From Sva-07 sp963716095 (GTDB taxonomy: Bacteria > Actinomycetota > Acidimicrobiia > Acidimicrobiales > Ilumatobacteraceae), in assembly GCA_963716095.1 (NCBI GenBank), contig CAVQSV010000023.1:1-64000 (forward strand): a DNA stretch of 64,000 nt, given 5' to 3'. Each line of letters opens with the position of its first letter. Positions within the stretch are counted from its first letter, which is position 1. Shown in pieces: positions 9,346 through 18,881 of this stretch. The position numbers and the translations under genes are program-made. The notes under the pieces are model-generated. The model did no database searches, was not told the origin of the DNA, and saw only the letters and a program-made list of their open reading frames with translations.

Positions 9346-10308
9346 TCAGGTCTTGTGGAGCACCTTCTCGCGGAACACGCGGGGGCTGTAGGCGGTGAGG
9401 ACGACGTCGGTCTTGGCCCGCACCGAGGCCGAACGGGGGAAGCCGAGGAACGGGCCGAGCTCGCCGAAGTACTGATCGGGGCCGAGGCGGTTGAGGGGCT
9501 CCTCGCCGCCGTCGGCGAGCACACGGACCACGTCGACCTCGCCGGACTTGATCACGTAGACCAAGTGGGCGTCGTCGCCCTGCTCGAAGATCGACTCGCC
9601 GGCAGCGAACGTCACGTCGTGGGTCGGTCGTTCCTCGTGCTGGTCGGGCGGCACCATCTGCACGATGCGGTCGGCGATCGGCACGAGCCGCGAGTCGTGG
9701 GTCGACACGATGATCATCCGCCCGTCATCGCGCAGGCTCTGCAACAGCCGGATGATCGCCTCGGCCTGGATGTGGTCGAGGTTCGCCGTCGGTTCGTCGG
9801 CGAGCAGCAGCGGAGGGTTGTGGCCGAGCCCGCGGGCGACCGCAACCCGCTGCATCTGGCCGCCCGACAGCTTGCTCGGCAGGTGGCCGCCACGCTCGGC
9901 CAAGCCCGACCTGCTCGAGCAGTTCGTCGGCTCGGGCGAACGACTCCTTGCGGCCGTGACCGGTGAGCGTCAACGGCACTGCGATGTTCTCCCGCGCCGC
10001 TCAACGACGGGATCAGGTTGAACGCCTGGAACACGAAGCCGATGTCGTCGCGCCGATACGCGTCGAGTTGCTTGCCCTTCATCGAGGTGACGTCGACTTC
10101 GCCCATCCGGATCGTGCCCGACGTCGGAGTGAGGATGCCACCAAGGCACGACAGCAGGGTCGTCTTGCCGCAGCCCGACGGGCCGAGCAGCACGACGAGT
10201 TCGCCGGCTCTCGGCCGCGAACGACAGCCCGTCGAGCGGGCGGATGGCGTAGCCGTCGTGGACGAACTCGACGACGAGATCGCTGACGGTGAGTGGTCCG
10301 ACGGTCAT
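9346..10308 (-). CDS. ABC transporter ATPase with C-terminal cyclic-nucleotide-binding domain (frameshifted)
   Basis: This is a MacB/LolD-type ATPase for the FtsX-like permease encoded just upstream. ATG at 10308 overlaps the permease stop (ATGA). Three frames join: MTVGPLTVSDLVVEFVHDG, then Walker A LGPSGCGKTTLLS and the Q-loop FVFQAFNLIPSLS, then signature LSGGQMQRVAVARG, Walker B LLLADEPTANLD and H-loop IIVSTHD. The breaks lie near 10200, 9990 and 9900. After the ATPase (from about 9665) comes a complete cNMP-binding domain with FGELGPFLGFPRSASV, which keeps the Gly-Glu and Arg of a ligand-binding phosphate cassette. Such a domain on this class of ATPase is unusual and suggests gating of transport by a nucleotide second messenger. 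Confidence 0.75.
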
Positions 10309-11349
10309 GCTGCCCCCGAGAATGCTTGTGACGGATCGGATCTGAGCACCTTGCGCATCCCGATGGCCCCGGCGGCGAGCGCCATCACCACCGCCAGCAG
10401 CGGAAGCTGCCAGAACGCCTTGGCCGGCACGGTGACCGGCAAGCGGGAACTGTGGTGCGAGGAAGATCTGGATGATCGCCGCCAGCGCAACGGCGCCCAG
10501 CGCGATCAGCACGGCCTGCAGCGCGAGGCTGCCGAGCAGCGACGAGTTCGGCGTGCCGACCGCCTTGAGCACGGCGAAGTCGCGCTGCCGGTCGAGCGCC
10601 GACAGGTACACGACGGCGCCGACGATGATCGCCGCCACGATCCACAGCAGGGCCCGCACGAGGTCGATCGACGCGATCGCCCCGTCGAGTGGCTGCAGCG
10701 TCTGGTCGACGACCTCGTCGGACGTGAGCGAGGCAAGCCCGGCGGGCAGTGCGCCGAGGTCGCCGGACACCAGCACCGAACTGATCACCTCGGTCGACGT
10801 GAAGGCCAGCAGCTGCGCCTCGGGCAACGTGAGATAGGCGAACGGGATGCCGGCGAGCACCGTGGCGTCCTCGGTCAGACCGACGACGGTGAACGGCTGA
10901 CCCCCAACGGTGACCGCCGCGTCCACGTCGATACCGGCGTGACCGGTCGAGCGCGACCTCACCGGCGACGGCCGGGTGCTCGTCCCTCGACGACCTGCGG
11001 CGCACCGAACTGCACCGGGTTCGAAGCCGACGAGCACCACCTCCTCCGGCTCTCCACCGTCGGCCACGCTGGACCGGCTGATCACCACCGGCGACTTCGT
11101 GGCCGCATCGACAGCGCCGAACGCAGCTGCCGGCATCACCGACACCGACGTGAACGGTGCCGACACGCCCTCGGGCAGCACCCACTCGTCGGCGCCGAAC
11201 TGCTCGACGGTCTCGGCCGGCTCGAGGTTGAACTGGTTCACCAGTCCGGTCATCACGAAGAGCAACGCGAACACCACGGCGCCGAGCACGGTGACCACGA
11301 TGAACCGCGTCTTGCGGTACACGAGGTCGCGAAAGGTCAACAGGATCAT
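10305..11349 (-). CDS. FtsX/MacB-like ABC transporter permease (frameshifted)
   Basis: The start is ATG at 11349 (MILLTFRDLVYRKTRF), overlapping the probable patatin stop. One helix (FIVVTVLGAVVFALLFVMTG) is followed by a large extracytoplasmic domain, then three helices including LLWIVAAIIVGAVVYLSAL and VLIALGAVALAAIIQIFL. The C-terminus is VLRSDPSQAFSGAA. This is the MacB/LolC topology, which moves lipids or lipoproteins or couples to periplasmic factors rather than importing small solutes. Frame changes occur near 10960 (inside the outer domain) and 10440 (before the last helix). It is translationally coupled to the ATPase at 10308. Confidence 0.75.
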
Positions 11350-13515
11350 TCGGTGACTCCCAACTCGGGGCGGCTTGCCACCCATGTTCGAATGTCCGGA
11401 CAGCGCCGCCTCGTAGCCCGACTCCGCCACCTCACGCGAGCGCTCGAAGTCGAGCAGGCTCACCCCGCTGAGGTGCAACGTCAACAAGAGGTCGATGGAT
11501 CCGTCCTGCATCGAGTCCTTCTGATTGCGAACGGCCCCGGCGAGCATGCTGCGCAACAACACCGAGACCACGCTCGGGTAGTCGGACCGACCCCTGCCCA
11601 ACGTGGAACGAAGCGCCTGGAAGCCCGACACCGACGTGCCGAAGTCGGTCGAGGCCCGGGGGCCGCGGTCGGGTGCGACGTCGACAGCGATCAGCGTCTC
11701 GATCGTGCTGTCGTCGCGCAACACCTCGAACGGCATGTTGTTGAGCACGCCGCCGTCGACGAGCAGGTCGCCCTCGAACGGAACCGGCGGCAGCACACCG
11801 GGAATCGCAACACTGGAGCGCACGGCCAGCGACGCGCTGCCCCGTCGGTGGATCTGCAACTGCGACGTCGTGAGATTGGTCGACACGCACGTGAACGGCA
11901 ACCAGAGGTCCTCGATGTCCCAGTCGCCGAGCGTGGCATCGATGTTGCGGCTGATCCGTTGCCCCTTGATCAGCGACACGACCGGCAACGTGTAGTCGAG
12001 CAAGCGGTGGAACTGCTGCTCGGCCTGCTCGAGCAGTTCCTCGCCGTGGAGGCCGAGTGCGATCCCACTGGCGATCGCGGATCCCATCGAACACCCGGCG
12101 ACCGCGTCGACCGGGACGCCCATCTCCTGCAGGGCTCGGAGCACCCCGAGGTGGGCGAACCCGCGAGCACCACCGCCGCTGAGGACCAACCCGTAGCCGT
12201 GGCCACTCGCCAGACGAGCGAGCCGGGCGACGTCGCCCGGCCGACCCTCACGGACATGGACGACATCGTCGACGCCCCACCGGGCAGCCAGTGCCGCCGT
12301 TCCCCGCGGCCGCTGCGCCGTGGGCGGGTGCAGCACTGCGAGCATCGTGGCGACGTGTTCGACACCGTCGAGCACCTCGAACACGGCGTCGATGCGGTTG
12401 CGTTCGTCGCGGCTCGGGTTGGGCGAGCACACCACGACCACCCGGTCGGCCTGGCGCAGTGCTCGCCGCGTCCACGCCGTGGCGGCCGGGTCGGTCTGCA
12501 ACACCACATGGTCGTTGCCGACGTCGGCCTCGTGCATGAACTCGGCAAGGCGCGGAACTCCGACGTTGTCGGTGGCCGCCTGCGAGATCGACTCACGGTT
12601 GAGCACCCGGTCGACACGATCGCTCGACAGATGCTTGGTCGTACCGAACCGGGCGACCTCTTCGGCGATGTCCGCGACGAGGGCGTCGGCGTCACAGTCG
12701 GCGGTGACGGCAACCGTCAGGGCAGCCGCACGACCGAACGTGCTCTTCGTCGGCCGCCGCAGCCGACCGAGGATGCCGCGGGTGACGTTCAGCATGATCT
12801 GCGGCGACGTGGCCACCAGCTCTTCGAACATCACCGTCGAGAACGCCGCGAGCGTGGAGTCGCGAACCGCCCTCACCGTTGCCGACCTCGGCGCCCGATC
12901 GAGCAGACCGAGCTCACCCACGACCTCACCGCGGCCGAGTTCGGCAATCAGGCGTTCGCCGCCGTCACCGTCGTCGACGAGTACCGACACCCGACCTCCG
13001 ACGATGAAGTAGGCAGCATCAGCAGCATCGCCCTCGTGGAAGAGCGTGTCGCCGGCTTCGAGTCGACGCCACGTCACACGATCGACGACCTGCTGCACCA
13101 GGTCGTGATCACCCGCGCCCATCAGCTCGGCCACCATCGTGGCCACGTTCGTGCGGTCGACGCGTTCGCGGGCCTGATCCGACACGCTGTCGGCCATCGC
13201 CGGGTTGTCGTTGAGCCACGCCTCGAACTCCGACCGTTCGATCTCCAGCACCTCGACCGGCCCGCTGGCCGTCAACGTGGCGGTTCGCAGGCCACCGGCG
13301 ACCACGGTCACCTCGCCGATCACTTGTCCTTCGCCGACGGTGCCGACCACCACCTCGCCCTGCGGGGTCGCCTTCGAGGCGGTGACCGTGCCCGACTTGA
13401 TGAAGTAGACGTTGTCGGCGGCGTCGCCCTGCTCGACGAGAACATCACCGTCGGCGAGCGACACCGAGCGGGCCACGGAACCCAAGCTCTCGATCAGGTC
13501 ACCCTCCAGTGTCAC
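11346..13515 (-). CDS. Patatin/NTE-family phospholipase with two N-terminal cNMP-binding domains
   Basis: The start chosen is GTG at 13515 (VTLEGDLIESLG), with GAGGGGACTGGG just upstream. Residues about 15-130 and 145-260 are two cNMP-binding domains (VIGEVTVVAGGLRTAT and VVGELGLLDRAPRSAT cassettes). After a linker of about 200 residues typical of NTE-like bacterial proteins comes the patatin domain: oxyanion loop SGGGARGFAHLG, nucleophile GCSMGS and the Asp motif DGGVLNNMP. The enzyme would hydrolyse phospholipid or lysophospholipid acyl chains at the inner face of the membrane. The frame lacks a stop before the permease; one base lost near 11385 would give a natural ending in ELGVTE and a TGA overlapping the permease ATG. 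Confidence 0.8.
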
Positions 13516-13612
13516 CCCAGTCCCCTCGTCCCCGCTCGTCGATCGTCGCCGGCACACCCCCGAGTGCACCCCGGCCGACAGTAGCCACCAGGCCGTCGAC
13601 AGCGTGAACCCA

Positions 13613-13651
13613 CGATGTGACGATTGGTGTCTGACACCAGTCGTCACATCG
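13613..13651. repeat. Palindromic element, family A (39 bp, full pairing)
   Basis: The element centres on GGTGTCTGACACC at 13626-13638. All 19 positions on each side pair (one G-T pair). It lies between the MFS gene and the patatin gene and begins directly after the inferred MFS stop (TGA at 13654-13652). The arms match the 17854 and 22661 copies. Confidence 0.85.
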
Positions 13652-15328
13652 TCACCGTGGGTGGCGAGGCGGTCGGCGATGCCGTCGAGAAGCGCCGACG
13701 GTGCAGCCCCGGCGGTCTCGAGCACGGCGAGGAACATCTCGCCGTCGATTCGCCAGAGCGTCGAGGCTTCGACCGCTGTGACCGTCGCGGTTCGGGGCCG
13801 CCGATCGAACAGTCCGATCTCACCGAACCAGTCATCCGGTCCGAGCACGCCCACCTCGATTCCGGCCACCGACACCGAGAGCGAACCGGTGATCACCACG
13901 TAGAGGTGGTCGGCGACGTCTCCCTCTCGCAGAACCACGTCACCAACGCCGACCTCGACCGGTTCCAACCTGGCTGCCAGACGTTCGAGCGCTGCCTCGG
14001 ACGCTCCCTCGAAGATCCCCAGAGCGGCCAGCTCCTGCACCCTCGGCTCGAGATCGCGCTGACGTGCTGCCGCGAGGCGACCGATCACCACGAGCGGCTT
14101 GACCGATGCGGCCGCAGCGACGAGCACGACACCACCGACGATCAGCAGCGCCGTCTCGGGGTCGGCCAGAGCGATCAGTGCTGGAGCCGCCAGCGCCCCG
14201 ACGAGTTTGCCGGTGTTCGACGCGCCGTTGATCGCCCCGAAGACCCGCCCGAGCGTGGCGTCCGGAGTCACACGCTGCACCATCACCACGATCACCACCT
14301 CGAACACCACCATCCCGGCTCCGATCCCGATCAGGACCGCGCAGGCCCACACGATGTCGGTGAGGAACGCGAGTGCCGCAGTCGGAAGGGCCGTCAACAC
14401 CAGCGCGGCGAGGATCGGTCGCACCGGGCTTCGAGAGTTCGCCGCTCGCGCTGCGATCGGCATCGCGAGGACGGCACCCAGACCGATGGCACCAGTCAGC
14501 AGACCGACGTCGCTGACAGGTGCAGCGAGCAGGTCGCGCACCACGTACACGAGCAACACCAGCTCCGTGCCCCGAACGAAGTACATCACACCGATCAACC
14601 CGACGAGCGGAGGCAGTTCGCGCTGTGTGCGCGTCACGTCGACGCCATCGACGAACGAGCTGAACACGCCGAGACCACGCCGCAGTCGGCGCCGAGTCTG
14701 TTCGCGTGTCGACGCCAGGTGCGGTCGGCATGTTGGCAACGGTGGCGATGAGCAGCCCCGACAACGCAAGAGTCGCGGCGTTGACCGCGAAGCCCACCGA
14801 TGGCGACCAGACCGCCACCGCCACACCCAGCAGGGGCCCGATGAACGTCATCACCTGGCGGATCGTGCTGAGCACCGCATTGGCCACGGCGAGATGACGC
14901 TCGCCGGCGAGCGTGGGCACCACCGCCGAGAGCGCCGGCCGGGTCGGCGCGGCAATGGAGTACGACAGCATCATCACGACGAGCACCGGCACGGCACCGG
15001 CGTCGAGGGCAGCCAGCACTGCGAGCAGCACCATCAGCGCCGCTCGAACGAACTCGATCGTGACGAGCAGCCGCCGCTTGTTGCTGCGGTCGACCAGCGA
15101 CCCCGCTGGCAGGCTCAGCAGCGCCCGCGGCGCGAGGCGGGCGATCACGGCCAGCGTGATCCACAAGCCGAATCGCGGCTGATCGGCGAGGAACACCATG
15201 AGCGCCACGAAGAGCACGCCGTCGCCGGCGCCCGCGATCGCCTCGGCGAGGTACAGCTTCCGCAGCCCCGGGTTGCCGAACGATGCAGCGAGCCCACTGT
15301 GTCGTCGATCGGCCTCCCCCACACTCAT
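13652..15328 (-). CDS. MFS transporter with C-terminal cyclic-nucleotide-binding domain (frameshifted)
   Basis: The start is ATG at 15328 (MSVGEADRRHSG). The first half shows six helices of an MFS_3-like exporter, with LPAGSLVDRSNKRRLL between helices 2 and 3 as the MFS signature loop. A frame change near 14680 leads into helices 7-12 (VGLIGVMYFVRGTELVLLV, then VFGAINGASNTGKLVGAL). Residues after about 420 form a cNMP-binding domain with WFGEIGLFDRRPRTATV. The frame runs on without a stop into the patatin gene. A single missing G at 13654 would restore ATHG-stop, with the palindrome right after it, as at other genes here. The substrate is unknown. Confidence 0.75.
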
Positions 15329-15360
15329 GCGGAGGGCCGAGTCTGCCACCGAGCGACCAT

Positions 15361-15390
15361 GCCACCAGGGGTCAGACCCGCGACGTGACC
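15361..15390. repeat. Palindromic element, family A, degenerate copy
   Basis: It carries CAGGGGTCAGACCCGCGA at 15366-15383, nearly identical to the reverse complement of the 24001 copy. The right arm is kept, but the left arm (GCCACC) no longer pairs. It lies between the divergent MFS and CoxL-like genes, so here it is not at a gene end. Confidence 0.6.
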
Positions 15391-15444
15391 GGCAACAGTG
15401 CCTCGGAAACACCGCCGCCTCGTGGCACGGGTAGTTTCGGGCAG

Positions 15445-17852
15445 GTGACCACGACGCAGAGCACCGCACGGCCAGGATCGATTCTGGGGACTCGGGTGCT
15501 GCGCACCGAAGACCCCGGGTCTGCTCACCGGCAGTCGCAAGTACCTTGCCGACCTCCCGCTCGTCGGGCGGCTCCACGCCGTGTTCGTGCGATCCGACGT
15601 CGCCCACGGCGTGATCAACGAGATCCACACCGAGGACGCCGCCGGGATGCCCGGCGTGGTCGAGATCCTCACCTTCGACACGCTCGGTGTTGCCGCCCAC
15701 CACGGCTTCGCCACCGTGCACGACGACTTCGCACGACCGCCGCTGGCCGACGGCAAGGTGCGATTCGTCGGCGAACCGATCGCGGTCGTGCTGGCCGAGA
15801 CGTTCGAGCAGGGCGAGGACGCCGCCGAGATGGTGTGGGCCGACATCGAGCCGTTGGCGACCTACGTCGACGCCGAGGATGCGCTCGCCGCCGGGACCGA
15901 GGAGATCTTCGCCGGCCACGGGTCGAACGAGGCGCTGGTGATCGTCGACAAGCCTCGCACCGACCTGACCGCCGCCGACGTCGTCGTGCGCGGCCGCTAC
16001 GTCAACCAGCGGATGGCGGTGGTGCCGATGGAGCCCGACTGCTGCGCCGCCGAGATCGACGACAACGGCCGCCTCACGTTCTGGGCCTCCACGCAGATGC
16101 CGCACGGGCTGCACGGTCAGTTGGCGGGCGCGCTCGGGATGGAACCGGCCGACATCCGGGTGATCACTCCGCAGGTCGGCGGTGGGTTCGGCGGCAAGGC
16201 CGGCATCCACGCCGAGTACAGCGTGGTCGCCGCCGCAACCCGGCGGACCGGCCGGCCGGTGGTGTGGGTCCCGCCGCGCAGCGACGACATGAAGGCGCTC
16301 CCCCACAGCCGCGGCCAGATCCAGTACGCCGAATTGGGCTGCACGACCGACGGCGACTTCACCGGGCTGCGCGTCCGGCTCGTCGGCGACGCCGGTGCGT
16401 ACCCGAGCGTCGGCGCGTTCCTGCCGGGCGGTACTCGCCGCATGGCGCAGGGCACCTACGCCTTCCCGACGATCGAGTTCGACGTGGCGGTGGCGGTCAC
16501 CAACACCACGCCGATGGGCGCCTACCGCGGCGCCGGTCGACCGGAGGCGACTGCGCTGCTCGAGCGGCTGGTCGACCAGGCCGCTCTCGAGCTGAGCATC
16601 GACCCAATCGAGATCCGCAAGCGCAACTTCCTCGGCGACGACGTGTTCCCGTTCCGCACGCTCACCGGCAACACCTACGACTCTGGCCGCTACAACTTCC
16701 CGCTCGATCGGGCGGCCGAAGCGGTCGGCTACGACGAGTTGCGGGCCGAGCAGGCCCGACGCCGCGAGGCCGGCGACGAGGTGCTGATGGGCATCGGCGT
16801 CGCGGCCTACGTCGAGATCACCGCCGGTGGCGGGGCCGACGAGTTCGGTGCGGTCGAGGTGCACGACGACGGCAGCGCCACGATCTACGCCGGCACACAA
16901 TCGCACGGGCAGGGCCATCAGACCGCGTACGCGATGTTGGTCGCCGATCAGACCGGCATCGCGGTCGACAGGATCACGTTGGTCGACGGCGACACCGACC
17001 GGGTGAGGACCGGTGGCGGTACCGGTGGGTCGCGGTCGCTGCAGCTCGGTGGCTCCGCCGTGCGCGGGGCGACCGAGGCGATGGTGACCAAGGCGAAGCA
17101 GCTCGCGGCGCGCCTGCTCGAAGCCGACGAGGCCGACATCGTCGTCGACACCGCCGCCGGCACCATCGGCGTGGCCGGCGTGCCGGCACAGGCGATGACG
17201 TGGGGCGACCTCGCCGGTCGTGCGGCCGACAGCGGCGACCAGCTCGACGGCGAGTTCGACTTCCACCAGGAGGGCGCCACGTTCCCGTTCGGCGCCCACA
17301 TCGCCGTGGTCGAGGTCGATTCGGCCACCGGCAAGGTGCGTCTGGTTCGCCACGTCGCGGTCGACGACTGCGGCACGGTGCTGGCGCCGCTGCTGGTCGA
17401 GGGCCAGCAGCACGGCGGGATCGCCGCTGGCGTGGGACAAGCCCTGTTCGAGGAGGTGCGCTTCGATGACGACGGCAACCCGATCACGTCGAACCTCGCC
17501 GACTACGCCATGCCGTCAGCGGCCGAGCTGCCGATCGTTCGAGGTGCACTCGACCGAGACACCGACCCCGCTCAACCCGCTCGGGGCGAAGGGCATCGGT
17601 GAAGCAGCGACGATCGGCGCAACACCTGCCGTGCAGAACGCCGTGATCGATGCCGTCGCCCACCTCGGAGTGCGCCACATCGACCTGCCGTGCACCCCCG
17701 AGCGCGTGTGGGCAACGATCCGTGACGCCGAGGTCGGCACGCTGGCTGACCCGTGGAGCGAACCGCCGGAGGTGTTCGCCCGCCTGCGCGCCGACGCCAA
17801 CGCCCCGTCCGAGGAGGACGCCGCGGGAGCGGCCGCCGCCGACGGCATCTGA
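15445..17852 (+). CDS. Form-II CoxL-like / xanthine-dehydrogenase-family molybdopterin subunit (frameshifted)
   Basis: The start used is GTG at 15445 (VTTTQSTARPGSILGTRVLR). Motifs follow the aerobic CO dehydrogenase/xanthine oxidase large subunit: VRFVGEPIAVVLAE, VGGGFGGKAG for the pterin, GAYRGAGRPEA, GTQSHGQGH, and GAKGIGEAATIG with the active-site Glu near the end. AYRGAGR is the form-II CoxL signature; form-I CO dehydrogenases have AYxCSFR, so the substrate is uncertain. Frame changes fall near 15525 and 17545. No 2Fe-2S (CoxS) or FAD (CoxM) subunit gene is adjacent, so partners must be encoded elsewhere. It is about 800 residues, normal for the family. Confidence 0.85.
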
Positions 17853-17853
17853 T

Positions 17854-17884
17854 GTGACGATGGGTGTCCGACACCAATCGTCAC
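17854..17884. repeat. Palindromic element, family A
   Basis: The core is GGTGTCCGACACC at 17863-17875, with arms pairing out to 17854/17884 except one G-A position. It starts two bases after the CoxL-like stop codon. Confidence 0.8.
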
Positions 17885-17893
17885 GCCTCCGAC

Positions 17894-17922
17894 TGGAACG
17901 ACTACCTACTGGTCGGTAGGGT
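17894..17922 (+). promoter_or_regulatory. Probable promoter with palindromic (TetR-type) operator for the desaturase
   Basis: TGGAAC (17894-17899) and TAGGGT (17917-17922) are 17 bp apart. Between them CCTAC-N6-GTAGG (17905-17920) forms an inverted repeat like operators bound by TetR-family lipid regulators. A start site 7 bases after the -10 box would fall on the GTG start codon, giving a leaderless mRNA. The assignment rests on sequence pattern only. Confidence 0.45.
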
Positions 17923-17929
17923 GGCGAGG

Positions 17930-18847
17930 GTGAACGAGACCGAGATCCTGCACGAGCTGACGCCCGTCGCGGAAGCGCTCCTCGAGCGCCATCTCGCGAC
18001 CACGAAGGAGTGGTTCCCCCACGACTACGTGCCGTACTCGCGTGGCCGCGACCACGAGTCCGGCCAAGCGTGGAGCCCCGACGACGCCGACCTCGCCGGC
18101 CACGAGATCGGCCCCGAGGTGCGCAGCGCCCTGCTGGTCAACCTGCTCACCGAGGACAACCTCCCGTACTACTTCCGGTCGGTCGAGCGGATGTTCGGCA
18201 AGGACGGCGCCTGGGGCACCTGGGTACGTCGATGGACTGCCGAGGAAGGCCGCCACTCGATGGCGATCTACGGCTACCTGATGACGACGCGTGCCATCGA
18301 TCCGGTCGAGTTGGAGCGCTCACGCATGGCCCAGGTGTCGGGCGGCGAGACCCCCGACCCACCACTGCACGAAGGGTTCATCTACCTGGCGCTGCAGGAG
18401 CTGGCCACACGCATCTCGCACCGCAACACCGGCGCCCTGCTCGGCGACCCGGTCGGCTACGAGGTGATGAAGCGCGTCGGCAGCGACGAGAACCTCCACC
18501 AGCTCTTCTACCGAGACCTCGCCGCCGCCGCGATCGAGGCCGACCCGAACACGATGATGGTCGCGATGGAGAAGCAGGTCCGCAGCTTCGCGATGCCGGG
18601 CACCGGCATCCCCGACTTCGACCGCCACGCCGCGCTGATCGCGAAGGCCGGCATCTACGACCTGCAGATCCATCACGAGCAGATCCTCGTGCCGGTCGTG
18701 CTGCGCCAGTGGGGCGCCGACAAGATCACCGGGCTGTCCGGTGAGGGCGCCGCCGCGCAGGAGAAGCTGATGAAGCGCCTCGCCACCAGCGAGAAGGTCG
18801 CCAAGCGCTTCGCCGACAAGCGCGACGCCGCCATGGCGTCCGCCTGA
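17930..18847 (+). CDS. Acyl-ACP desaturase (DesA-type, ferritin-like di-iron)
   Basis: This enzyme places a double bond in acyl-ACP chains using a di-iron centre. Iron-ligand motifs are visible: TEDNLPYY (Glu), EEGRHSMAIYGY (Glu-x2-His), the helix around EGFIYLALQELAT, and GSDENLHQLFYRD (Glu-x2-His). Its length, about 305 residues, matches mycobacterial DesA proteins. The GTG start at 17930 (VNETEILHEL) is chosen for the preceding promoter-like sequence and because upstream sequence is occupied by the palindrome. Electron donors are not encoded nearby. The TetR-type operator fits fatty-acid control. Confidence 0.9.
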   Translation: MNETEILHELTPVAEALLERHLATTKEWFPHDYVPYSRGRDHESGQAWSPDDADLAGHEIGPEVRSALLVNLLTEDNLPYYFRSVERMFGKDGAWGTWVRRWTAEEGRHSMAIYGYLMTTRAIDPVELERSRMAQVSGGETPDPPLHEGFIYLALQELATRISHRNTGALLGDPVGYEVMKRVGSDENLHQLFYRDLAAAAIEADPNTMMVAMEKQVRSFAMPGTGIPDFDRHAALIAKAGIYDLQIHHEQILVPVVLRQWGADKITGLSGEGAAAQEKLMKRLATSEKVAKRFADKRDAAMASA

Positions 18848-18881
18848 GCTTCGCTGGCACACCCTCCCCGGCACGGTCTGC

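Noticed and set aside
10018..13584. A plus-strand open frame of 1,188 codons
   Set aside because: It is antisense to the patatin, permease and ATPase genes and is His/Arg-rich without any domain. Such mirror frames are common in high-GC DNA.
9970..14826. One 1,618-residue minus-strand protein fusing MFS, patatin and permease domains
   Set aside because: The fusion depends on missing stops at two junctions (near 13654 and 11385). Single-base losses in runs explain both and restore normal gene ends, one directly before a palindrome and one overlapping the next ATG.
13940..17440. A 1,166-codon minus-strand frame including the MFS N-terminus
   Set aside because: Only the part after about 15328 is real. 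The upstream 700 codons are antisense to the CoxL-like gene and resemble no protein.
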